Positions 14,959 to 22,142 of a stretch of 32,895 nt of DNA are shown one piece after another. The number at the start of each line of letters is the position of its first letter. Within the stretch, counting starts at the first letter, position 1. The translations under genes were made by a program, and so were the position numbers. The stretch comes from M55B157 sp965657825 (lineage in GTDB: Bacteria; Actinomycetota; Actinomycetes; S36-B12): contig CBFHQG010000018.1 in NCBI GenBank assembly GCA_965657825.1, positions 1 to 32,895 of the forward strand, given 5' to 3'. The notes under the pieces were generated by a model. It made no database searches and was not told the origin of the DNA. It saw nothing but the letters and a program-made list of their open reading frames with translations.

Positions 14959-15111
14959 GGTGAGTTTCTCGCCGAGTTCGGCGACCTCATCGCCGTTCAA
15001 CTCCACGACCAGCCGCCCACCGCCCTCGAGGGGCACGCGCATGACGTAGCCACGGCCTTCCTTGGTGACCTCCATAGGTCCATCGCCCGTGCGTGGCTTC
15101 ATCGCGGCCAT
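14944..15111 (-). CDS. DUF3117 family protein
   Basis: A 55-residue protein, recognised as the actinobacterial DUF3117 family (M. tuberculosis Rv1211 type). It begins MAAMKPRTGDGPMEVTKEGR and continues GYVMRVPLEGGGRLVVEL, ending ELGEKLTAAVS. The near-invariant KPRTGDGPMEVTKEGR segment makes the call firm. No function is established that I know of; a predicted small beta protein. The ATG has AAAGGGA about 5 nt upstream. Its 3' end has been triplicated as a 15-bp tandem unit containing the stop codon. It sits between the methyltransferase and the DivIVA-domain gene; the gpgS and tagA genes found near its homologue in M. tuberculosis are not here. Confidence 0.93.
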   Translation of the reverse strand: MAAMKPRTGDGPMEVTKEGRGYVMRVPLEGGGRLVVELNGDEVAELGEKLTAAVS

Positions 15112-15189
15112 TCTCGTCCCTTTCGGCTCCCTGGATCACACCCCGGTGCGAACACCTGATCGGATTCCAGATCTCTTCGGCAAGGCCCC

Positions 15190-15195
15190 ATTATC
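15190..15195 (-). promoter_or_regulatory. candidate -10 box of DUF3117 gene
   Basis: Minus-strand GATAAT, a close match to TATAAT, about 80 nt upstream of the ATG at 15111. It fits a gene that uses a Shine-Dalgarno leader instead of leaderless start. No clear -35 is visible. Confidence 0.4.
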
Positions 15196-15273
15196 CCCCA
15201 TACGCCGATGGCGCGGCTCATCGGTCGGAATCGACGGATGGATCGGGTACGTCTCCACCCCATCGGGGAGGCC

Positions 15274-15597
15274 TCAGGAGGGCTCGTCGGACTCCGTCAC
15301 AGGATCCTCATGCGCCTGATCAGGCAGGGTGTCGCGGGCGGCGATTTCGGCGGTGAGCCGGGCGATGACCGCATCGACCTCGTCCATGCGGTAGCCCCGG
15401 GCGGAGGTGTCCATGCGCAAGTCATCGATATCGGTCACGGAGAGTTCGCCGACGGGAACGTCGACCAGGGCCGGGGGAACCCGATCACCGGGGTCGTCCG
15501 GAAGGCCCGGATCCGGCCATCGGTTGGTCGCGAGGAGAACCACGGCGGCGACGACCGCGATGCCGAGCAATCCGAAGAGGATGACCACGGGCATCAT
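15274..15597 (-). CDS. DivIVA-domain membrane protein
   Basis: A 107-residue protein with an N-terminal transmembrane helix (about 3-22, VVILFGLLGIAVVAAVVLLA) and a cytoplasmic part containing a short DivIVA-like motif, TSARGYRMDEVDAVIARLTAEIAARD. In DivIVA/Wag31 proteins the equivalent N-terminal segment mediates membrane-curvature binding and coiled-coil assembly; here it is truncated and tethered. The closest positional match is M. tuberculosis Rv1209 (from memory). The start is one of two consecutive ATGs at 15597/15594, with no obvious ribosome site. It is divergent from folP2. A role in polar growth or wall synthesis is inference from the domain. Confidence 0.83.
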   Translation of the reverse strand: MMPVVILFGLLGIAVVAAVVLLATNRWPDPGLPDDPGDRVPPALVDVPVGELSVTDIDDLRMDTSARGYRMDEVDAVIARLTAEIAARDTLPDQAHEDPVTESDEPS

Positions 15598-15603
15598 GGT
15601 GCC

Positions 15604-16578
15604 ATGACCGAGCCGACCACCCCCTCCGGCCGGCCAGAAGATGGCTCGGTCAGTGGATCCCCCAGCGAGCCGGGCCGTGGCCGCAGCGCCGGAGCAGTGA
15701 CCGGTCATGGATCCTCCCTGGTGCTCGGTGGGCGCACGTTCGCGCCGCGGGAGCGCCTCATCATGGCGATCATCAACAGGACACCCGACTCGTTCTACGA
15801 CGCGGGCGCAACGTTCGCCGATGAGTCTGCGCTTGCGGCCGCAGACGCTGCCCTCGAGGCTGGGGCCGACATCCTGGACATCGGAGGTGTCAAGGCCGGT
15901 CCCGGTGTCGAGGTCGACCCGCAGGAGGAGATCGCGCGAACCGCGGGCTTCATCGCTGCACTGCATGAGCGCCACCCCGAGGCGATCATCAGCGTCGATA
16001 CCTGGCGGGCTTCGGTCGGCCGTGCCGCCTGCGAAGCCGGTGCGACGCTGATCAACGACGCATGGGGCGGCATCGAACCTGAACTCACCGAGGTAGCCGC
16101 ACACTTCGGGGTCGGCATCGTCTGCACGCATGCCGGTGGGCAGCGACCCCGCACTCGTCCGCATCGGGTGTCCTACCCGGATGTGATGGCGGATGTCCTG
16201 ACGCGGGTCCTCGCTCTCGCCGATCGCGCTGAATCACTCGGCGTTGCGCGCGAGAGCATCATCATCGACCCCGGCCACGACTTCGGGATGAATACCCGCC
16301 ATTCACTGGAAGCCACCCGACGTCTCGACGAGATGGTGGTGACGGGATGGCCGGTGCTGGTGTCACTGTCTCGCAAAGACTTCGTGGGTGAGACCCTGGA
16401 TATTCCGATTCCTGCGGAGCGGTTGACCGGCACGCTCGCGGCGACGGCGATCAGTGCGTGGCTCGGTGCTCGGATCTTCCGCGTGCACGACGTGGCCGCC
16501 ACCCGCCAGACGCTGGACATGGTCGATTCGATCGCGGGGATCCGCCCACCGGCGGTCAGTCGCCGCGGCTTGGCCTAA
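15604..16578 (+). CDS. folP2: FolP2-type dihydropteroate synthase paralogue
   Basis: A TIM-barrel protein of the dihydropteroate synthase family, 324 residues if started at the ATG at 15604. DHPS landmarks are present: MAIINRTPDSFYDAG, DILDIGGVKAGPG, ISVDTWRASV, LINDAWGG, DPGHDFGMN, LSRKDFVGETL and FRVHDVAATR. The VKAGPG and WGG variants and the C-terminal IRPPAVSRRGLA match actinobacterial FolP2 rather than FolP1. The M. leprae paralogue was reported to lack DHPS activity, so folate synthesis should not be assumed. The start is uncertain. Position 15604 is only 6 bp from the divergent DivIVA-domain start, the first 30 residues are low-complexity, and a GTG at 15697 is a good alternative. Confidence 0.88.
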   Translation: MTEPTTPSGRPEDGSVSGSPSEPGRGRSAGAVTGHGSSLVLGGRTFAPRERLIMAIINRTPDSFYDAGATFADESALAAADAALEAGADILDIGGVKAGPGVEVDPQEEIARTAGFIAALHERHPEAIISVDTWRASVGRAACEAGATLINDAWGGIEPELTEVAAHFGVGIVCTHAGGQRPRTRPHRVSYPDVMADVLTRVLALADRAESLGVARESIIIDPGHDFGMNTRHSLEATRRLDEMVVTGWPVLVSLSRKDFVGETLDIPIPAERLTGTLAATAISAWLGARIFRVHDVAATRQTLDMVDSIAGIRPPAVSRRGLA

Positions 16579-16580
16579 TG

Positions 16581-16637
16581 AGCCCTTCTTCGGGCGATAA
16601 GCGCCCCATATGGGCCTGATCCGCCCGAAGAAGGGCT
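16581..16637. terminator. 16-bp perfect inverted repeat after folP2
   Basis: AGCCCTTCTTCGGGCG (16581-16596) pairs perfectly with 16622-16637. The 25-nt interval contains a second dyad, CCCATATGGG. It begins 2 bp after the folP2 stop and lacks a T-tract, as is common in high-GC actinobacterial terminators. Confidence 0.75.
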
Positions 16638-16744
16638 AGTTCTTACCGATCTCGAACATTGGTCACATCACCCTCGAATATGGCGGTCACAGGATGGTCT
16701 CGACGGTGCGCACCGAGCCACCGCCTGACCCAGAGGGAGATCCC

Positions 16745-17443
16745 ATGCGCAACCTGAAGACCGTGGGCGCCATCGCAGCAGGAGCGTTGGCCGCGACCGC
16801 ACTGACCGGTGTCGCCGTCGCCACGACCGCCATCGCCGATGATGACCCCACCACATCGAACAACGTGGGTTCCGATTCTGATGCGGACGGTGAGTTCCGT
16901 CGTGGTCCGAAGGGCCATGGCGGCCCGCGCGGTGGTGAATTCGGGATGCTGCACGGCGAGATCGTGGTGGAGACCGAGGATGGCGTCTACGTCACCCAGC
17001 AGGTGCAGCGCGGTGAAGCCACCGCGGTGTCCGGCTCGTCCATCACCGTGGTGAGTGAGGACGGGTACGAGGCGACCTACGCCATCGACTCCGAGACTCA
17101 GCAGAAGCGCGATCGTCAAGATGGCGCAGCGCAGGTGGGTGACACCGTGCACGTCGTGGCTGTGGTCGATGGTTCGACGACCACCACGAAGGTCATCATG
17201 GCGATGAGCCCGGAGGCTGCCGCTGAGTTGCAGGAGCAGCGCGACGCGATGCAGCAGTGGATGTCGCAGCGCCCTGAGGACGCTGACCGTGAGGAGCTGC
17301 GCGAGTGGATGTCGCAGCGCCCCGAGGGCCTCGGCAACGAGGATGGGCGCGGACCCGGACAGCACGGTGGAATGCGCGGTCCCCGTGGCATGGGCGGCGA
17401 ACGCCCGCAGGCTCCCGCTGACGCCACGTCCTTCGGCGCCTGA
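16745..17443 (+). CDS. secreted DUF5666-like protein with acidic/Gln-rich tail
   Basis: A 232-residue exported protein. It has a basic N-terminus (MRNLK), a hydrophobic core (AIAAGALAATALTGVAVAT) and a likely signal peptidase site at TAIA-DD (about residue 35). The mature part starts with a Gly/His-rich stretch. A small beta domain (about 90-150) follows, reading VQRGEATAVSGSSITVVSEDGYEATYAID and then GDTVHVVAVVDGSTTTTKVI, which resembles DUF5666 OB-like domains. After that comes a helix containing the repeat WMSQRPED/WMSQRPEG (with REELRE between) and a Gly/Arg/Pro-rich end. The ATG has GAGGGAG 5 nt upstream; an earlier in-frame ATG at 16694 has none. No enzymatic residues are visible. Probably a cell-surface or periplasmic protein of unknown function. 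Confidence 0.8.
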   Translation: MRNLKTVGAIAAGALAATALTGVAVATTAIADDDPTTSNNVGSDSDADGEFRRGPKGHGGPRGGEFGMLHGEIVVETEDGVYVTQQVQRGEATAVSGSSITVVSEDGYEATYAIDSETQQKRDRQDGAAQVGDTVHVVAVVDGSTTTTKVIMAMSPEAAAELQEQRDAMQQWMSQRPEDADREELREWMSQRPEGLGNEDGRGPGQHGGMRGPRGMGGERPQAPADATSFGA

Positions 17444-17461
17444 GCACAGCATCTGCACTAC

Positions 17462-17510
17462 GCGACCCGTGTGGCCGGTTGTCCTCGCGATGACCGACCA
17501 CACGGGTCGC
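17462..17510 (+). terminator. terminator after the secreted DUF5666-like gene
   Basis: GCGACCCGTGTGG (17462-17474) pairs perfectly with 17498-17510, extended by an inner CGGT/ACCG after one mismatch, around a 13-nt loop. It begins 18 bp after the stop codon. Confidence 0.75.
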
Positions 17511-17535
17511 ATTGCTCTGGCGTGGGGTGCACTGC

Positions 17536-17541
17536 TAGATT
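17536..17541 (+). promoter_or_regulatory. candidate -10 box of yceI
   Basis: TAGATT lies directly before the dyad at 17543-17560, so the predicted transcription start falls inside the dyad. The leader is about 70 nt and carries AAAGGA before the ATG. Confidence 0.5.
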
Positions 17542-17542
17542 T

Positions 17543-17560
17543 TAGTTGAACACTCAACTA
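17543..17560. promoter_or_regulatory. 7-4-7 dyad operator upstream of yceI (MarR-like)
   Basis: TAGTTGA, a 4-bp spacer (ACAC), then TCAACTA forms a perfect inverted repeat centred on the expected transcription start. The AT-rich TTGA-N4-TCAA core is typical of MarR-family operators and stands out in this GC-rich sequence. No MarR gene is in the window, so the regulator is unidentified. Confidence 0.65.
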
Positions 17561-17616
17561 CTGAGGATTCCGCGGCCCGCTGCAACGGGACGCATCCACC
17601 CAGCGAAAGGACATCC

Positions 17617-18168
17617 ATGAGCACCGACCTGTCCACCACCACCGGCACCTGGGAGATCGACCCCTCCCACACCACGATCGGCTTCCATGCCCGCCATGCG
17701 ATGGTGGCCAAGGTGCGCGGTCGATTCTCGGACTTCACCGGCTCGTTCACCCTCGACGGCGCCAACCCCGCTGCCTCGAGCGCGACTCTGACGATCATGG
17801 CTGCGAGCATCGACACCAAGAGCGCCGACCGTGATGGTCATCTGACGTCAGCGGAGTTCCTCGACGTCGAGCAGTTCCCGACGATCACCTTCACCTCGAC
17901 CTCGGTGACGCAGAAGTCTGACTCCGAGTTCGACGTGACAGGTGACCTCACCATCCACGGGGTCACCAAGCCGGTGACCATCCACTGGGAACTCATCGGT
18001 ACGACGGTCGATCCCTGGGGTGGCACGCGCATCGGCTTCGAGGGTAAGGCGGAGTTCAGTCGCAAGGATTTCGGCATGGTGTGGAACGTCGCGCTGGAGA
18101 CCGGCGGCGTCCTCGTCGGCGACACCGTGAAGCTCGAGTTCGACGTCGAGGCCGTCAAGCAGGCTTGA
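17617..18168 (+). CDS. YceI family protein
   Basis: A 183-residue YceI-like lipocalin-fold protein, a family that binds isoprenoid-type lipids in an eight-stranded barrel. It opens GTWEIDPSHTTIGFHARHAMVAKVRGRF, followed by the family signature region SIDTKSADRDGHLTSAEFLDVEQFPTITFTS, DLTIHGVTKPVTI and EFSRKDFGMVWN. There is no signal peptide, so this version is cytosolic, unlike E. coli YceI. The ATG has AAAGGA five bases upstream. It has its own promoter with a dyad operator and is followed by a terminator, so it is a stand-alone regulated unit. The ligand is unknown; possible roles include quinone/isoprenoid handling or stress response. Confidence 0.94.
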   Translation: MSTDLSTTTGTWEIDPSHTTIGFHARHAMVAKVRGRFSDFTGSFTLDGANPAASSATLTIMAASIDTKSADRDGHLTSAEFLDVEQFPTITFTSTSVTQKSDSEFDVTGDLTIHGVTKPVTIHWELIGTTVDPWGGTRIGFEGKAEFSRKDFGMVWNVALETGGVLVGDTVKLEFDVEAVKQA

Positions 18169-18185
18169 GCCTGTTGGGTCTTCAG

Positions 18186-18221
18186 CGAAGGCAGGGTGGG
18201 CGAGTCCTCACCCTGCCTTCG
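18186..18221 (+). terminator. yceI terminator
   Basis: CGAAGGCAGGGTG (18186-18198) pairs perfectly with 18209-18221 around a 10-nt loop, 17 bp after the yceI stop. The dapD -10 box begins 1 bp beyond it. Confidence 0.75.
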
Positions 18222-18222
18222 G

Positions 18223-18228
18223 TAACCT
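18223..18228 (+). promoter_or_regulatory. -10 element of leaderless dapD promoter
   Basis: TAACCT is followed by 7 nt and the ATG at 18236. It abuts the yceI terminator stem, whose DNA occupies the -35 region. Confidence 0.6.
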
Positions 18229-18235
18229 CGCGGAC

Positions 18236-19165
18236 ATGACGACGATGAGTGGTCCCGCATCCGCATGGGGTCTTGCCACCTACTCCGAGGGCGCCCTTCT
18301 GGATGCCTGGTACCCCTCCCCCACGTTGGCGGCTGATCCTTCCGGGATCGCCGGGCTCGACGCGGCCACACGCAGCGATGACATCCGCAGGGTCGAGATC
18401 CGACCGATCCGCACAGTCATCAACGATCTCGCCGCACCTCCTGCCGACGCGGCAGATGCCTACCTGCGCCTTCACCTGCTCTCGCACCGCCTCGCCGCAC
18501 CCCGCACCCTCAACCTCGACGGAGTCTTCGGCCTGCTGCCGCTGAACGCCTGGACCTCTCTGGGTCCGGTCGCCCTCGAGGCGCTCGACGAGGTGCGCTT
18601 GCGCGCCCGCACCCACGGCATCCACCTCACCGTGTTCGGTGTCGATCGATTCCCGCGGATGGTCGACTACGTGGTGCCCTCAGGTGTGCGTATCGCCGAC
18701 GCCGACCGGGTGCGCCTGGGCGGTCACGTCGCCGAGGGCACGGTCGTGATGCACGAGGGCTTCATCAACTTCAACGCCGGAACACTCGGCACCTCGATGG
18801 TCGAAGGTCGCATCTCGGCCGGCGTCGTCGTCGGCAATGGCTCCGATATCGGTGGTGGGGCTTCCATCATGGGCACCCTGTCCGGTGGTGGCAGCGAGGT
18901 GATCACCGTCGGCGAGGAATGCCTGATCGGCGCCAATGCCGGAATCGGCATCAGCCTCGGTGATCGTTGCGTGGTCGAGGCCGGGTGCTACGTCACCGGC
19001 GGTTCACGTGTGACGCTGCCGGATGGCGAGGTGGTCAAGGCGCGCGAACTCTCCGGCGCCCACGACCTGCTGTTCCGCCGCAACTCCGTCACCGGTGCAA
19101 TCGAAGTGGTGCAGCGCACCGGTTCGTGGGGTGGGCTTAACGCCGCCCTGCACGCCAACGACTGA
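18236..19165 (+). CDS. dapD: 2,3,4,5-tetrahydropyridine-2,6-dicarboxylate N-succinyltransferase
   Basis: A 309-residue enzyme that succinylates tetrahydrodipicolinate from succinyl-CoA, a step of meso-diaminopimelate and lysine synthesis. It matches the actinobacterial DapD type: N-terminal domain with YLRLHLLSHRLAAP, then VDRFPRMVDYVVPSGVRIADADRVRLGGH, and the left-handed beta-helix with the repeated-hexapeptide segment EGTVVMHEGFINFNAGTLG, VEGRISAGVVVGNGSDIGGGASIMGTLSGGG and LIGANAGIGISLGD. The C-terminus has VKARELSGAHDLLFRRNS, as in M. tuberculosis DapD. The ATG is set by the -10 box 7 nt upstream. dapC, acting two steps later, is in the same window on the opposite strand; dapE is not seen. 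Confidence 0.97.
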   Translation: MTTMSGPASAWGLATYSEGALLDAWYPSPTLAADPSGIAGLDAATRSDDIRRVEIRPIRTVINDLAAPPADAADAYLRLHLLSHRLAAPRTLNLDGVFGLLPLNAWTSLGPVALEALDEVRLRARTHGIHLTVFGVDRFPRMVDYVVPSGVRIADADRVRLGGHVAEGTVVMHEGFINFNAGTLGTSMVEGRISAGVVVGNGSDIGGGASIMGTLSGGGSEVITVGEECLIGANAGIGISLGDRCVVEAGCYVTGGSRVTLPDGEVVKARELSGAHDLLFRRNSVTGAIEVVQRTGSWGGLNAALHAND

Positions 19166-19181
19166 CGGGTAACTCCCCGTC
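19164..19181. terminator. short hairpin between dapD and gltA
   Basis: GACGGG (19164-19169) pairs with CCCGTC (19176-19181) around a 6-nt loop, overlapping the dapD stop. It could serve both convergent genes, but the stem is short. Confidence 0.4.
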
Positions 19182-19192
19182 ATCGCACCGTG

Positions 19193-20476
<1,284 letters not shown>

Positions 20477-20611
20477 GCTAGGACCTCCTCGTCACCTGCC
20501 CCGGTAGGGGCGACCTTCGGTTCACCGCGGGGTGCGCGCTGACTCGATCCGACATGTCACACCGTATCGGCGCCACGGACGCTCGCCCCCGGCGACCCCT
20601 GACGGTTCGGA

Positions 20612-21697
20612 CTAGGGGGCGGACAGTCGCTCGGCGGCACGTCCGATGGCGGCATCGGTGGCGGTGAGGGCCACGCGGACATGCTGCGCACCTGCCGGTC
20701 CGTAGAAGTCTCCCGGGGTCACCAGAACCCCACGAGCGGCGAGTTCTGCCACCGTCTGCCAGCACGGCTCACCGCGGGTCGCCCACAGATACAGGCCCGC
20801 CTCACTATCGTCGATGCGGAAGCCGGCGCGGATCAGAGCCGGCGCCAAGACCTCGCGGCGAGCCGCGTAGAGCGCCCGCTGGGCCACGACATGGGCATCA
20901 TCGTTGAGCGCAGCGATCGCAGCCGCTTGAACGGGCGCGGGCACCATGAAACCCAGATGTTTGCGGACTTCGAGCACTGCCGCGATCACCCGCTCATCGC
21001 CAGCGACGAAACCGAAGCGGTAGCCGGCCATCGAGGAACGCTTGGACAGCGAGTGAAGGGCCAGGATGCCCTCAGGGGATCCGCCACTGACTGAATCGTG
21101 CAGCACAGAATAGGCCCGTCCCGACCAGGCGAACTCCGCGTAGCACTCGTCGCTCGCCAGGATCGCACCCGTTGCACGCGCTGCGTCCACCATGGCTCGC
21201 ATGCGCTCCGGCGGCATGATGGCTCCCGACGGGTTGCTCGGAGAGTTGATCCACACCAGCGATGCGCCTTCGACGTCGTCGGGGTCATCGGTCGCCAGCA
21301 CCTCGCAGCCGGCGAAGCGAGCCCCTACGTCATAGGTGGGGTAGGCCAGAGTGGGGATCACGACCCGGTCCTGCCCATCGAGACCGAGCAGGGTCGGCAG
21401 CAGGGCGACGAACTCCTTGGACCCGATCGTGGGCAGGACAGCCGAGACCGAATGAACGTCCAGGGAGCGGGCGAGCCAGGCCCGTGCCGCTGCGGCGACC
21501 GCAGGCAGCCCCGCCACGGTCGGATAACCCGGCGCATCAGCTGCGGCGGCCAGGGCCTCCTGGGCGATCGTCGGGGTGGGGTCGACCGGCGTGCCGATGG
21601 ACAGGTCGGCCACCCCATCGGGGTGGGCCCGAGCGGTGGCAGCGTGCGGTGCCAGCCGATCCCAGGGGAAGTCCGGCAGCGCCGAAGGACGGGTCAG
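20612..21697 (-). CDS. dapC: N-succinyldiaminopimelate aminotransferase
   Basis: A PLP-dependent class I aminotransferase (about 361 residues) converting N-succinyl-2-amino-6-ketopimelate to N-succinyl-LL-diaminopimelate. Visible motifs: LSIGTPVDPTP, GYPTVAGLPAVAAAARAWL, WINSPSNPSGAIMP, ASDECYAEFAW, the PLP-lysine segment HSLSKRSSMAGYRFGF, and a C-terminal YLWATRGEPCW. The first ATG/GTG codon (21613) comes too late: in frame before it lies LPDFPWDRLAPHAATARAHPDG, the conserved N-terminus of this family. The only start candidate downstream of the in-frame TGA is CTG at 21697, with GAAGGA seven bases upstream inside the ferredoxin gene. The ferredoxin stop is that same in-frame TGA, two codons before the CTG. 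A rare CTG start is therefore proposed. Confidence 0.92.
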   Translation of the reverse strand: MTRPSALPDFPWDRLAPHAATARAHPDGVADLSIGTPVDPTPTIAQEALAAAADAPGYPTVAGLPAVAAAARAWLARSLDVHSVSAVLPTIGSKEFVALLPTLLGLDGQDRVVIPTLAYPTYDVGARFAGCEVLATDDPDDVEGASLVWINSPSNPSGAIMPPERMRAMVDAARATGAILASDECYAEFAWSGRAYSVLHDSVSGGSPEGILALHSLSKRSSMAGYRFGFVAGDERVIAAVLEVRKHLGFMVPAPVQAAAIAALNDDAHVVAQRALYAARREVLAPALIRAGFRIDDSEAGLYLWATRGEPCWQTVAELAARGVLVTPGDFYGPAGAQHVRVALTATDAAIGRAAERLSAP

Positions 21698-21700
21698 TCG

Positions 21701-22018
21701 TCAGTCCTTCGCAGGCACCGAGGCGAGCAGGGGGGCGTCGTGCTCCTGCGGGCCGAGCTTGGCCGCACCCCCGGGCGAGCCAAGATCGGTGAAGAACTCC
21801 GCATTGGCCGCGGTGTAGTCGCTCCACTCCTCGGGCACATCGTCCTCGTAGAAGATGGCCTCCACCGGGCACACGGGCTCGCAAGCCCCGCAGTCGACGC
21901 ATTCATCGGGCTGGATGTACAGCATCCGCTCACCCTCGTAGATGCAATCGACGGGGCACTCCTCGATGCAGGACTTGTCCTTCACATCGACGCAGGGAAA
22001 CGCGATGACGTAGGTCAC
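21701..22018 (-). CDS. fdxC: 7Fe-type (3Fe-4S/4Fe-4S) ferredoxin
   Basis: A 105-residue low-potential electron carrier of the mycobacterial FdxC type. The N-terminal 60 residues carry the cysteines: Cys9, Cys17 and Cys21 plus Cys25 in CVDVKDKSCIEECPVDC, then the CVDCGACEPVCPVEA motif with four cysteines followed by proline. This spacing fits one [3Fe-4S] and one [4Fe-4S] cluster. The C-terminal extension (about 62-105) is typical of actinobacterial versions. The GTG at 22018 has AAAGGA somewhat far upstream. It is directly upstream of, and in frame with, dapC, an order resembling M. tuberculosis fdxC-dapC (from memory), though no direct functional link is known. Confidence 0.95.
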   Translation of the reverse strand: MTYVIAFPCVDVKDKSCIEECPVDCIYEGERMLYIQPDECVDCGACEPVCPVEAIFYEDDVPEEWSDYTAANAEFFTDLGSPGGAAKLGPQEHDAPLLASVPAKD

Positions 22019-22142
22019 CTCACCACTGTCCTTTCACCAAGACCGACACGACACGATCCACTCGATCAGACCCCATCTTCTGCGGGGCCGGACGGTCGAC
22101 CCGTCCGCTCCACACCGTACCGCCCAGGTGCGGCTCGCAGCG

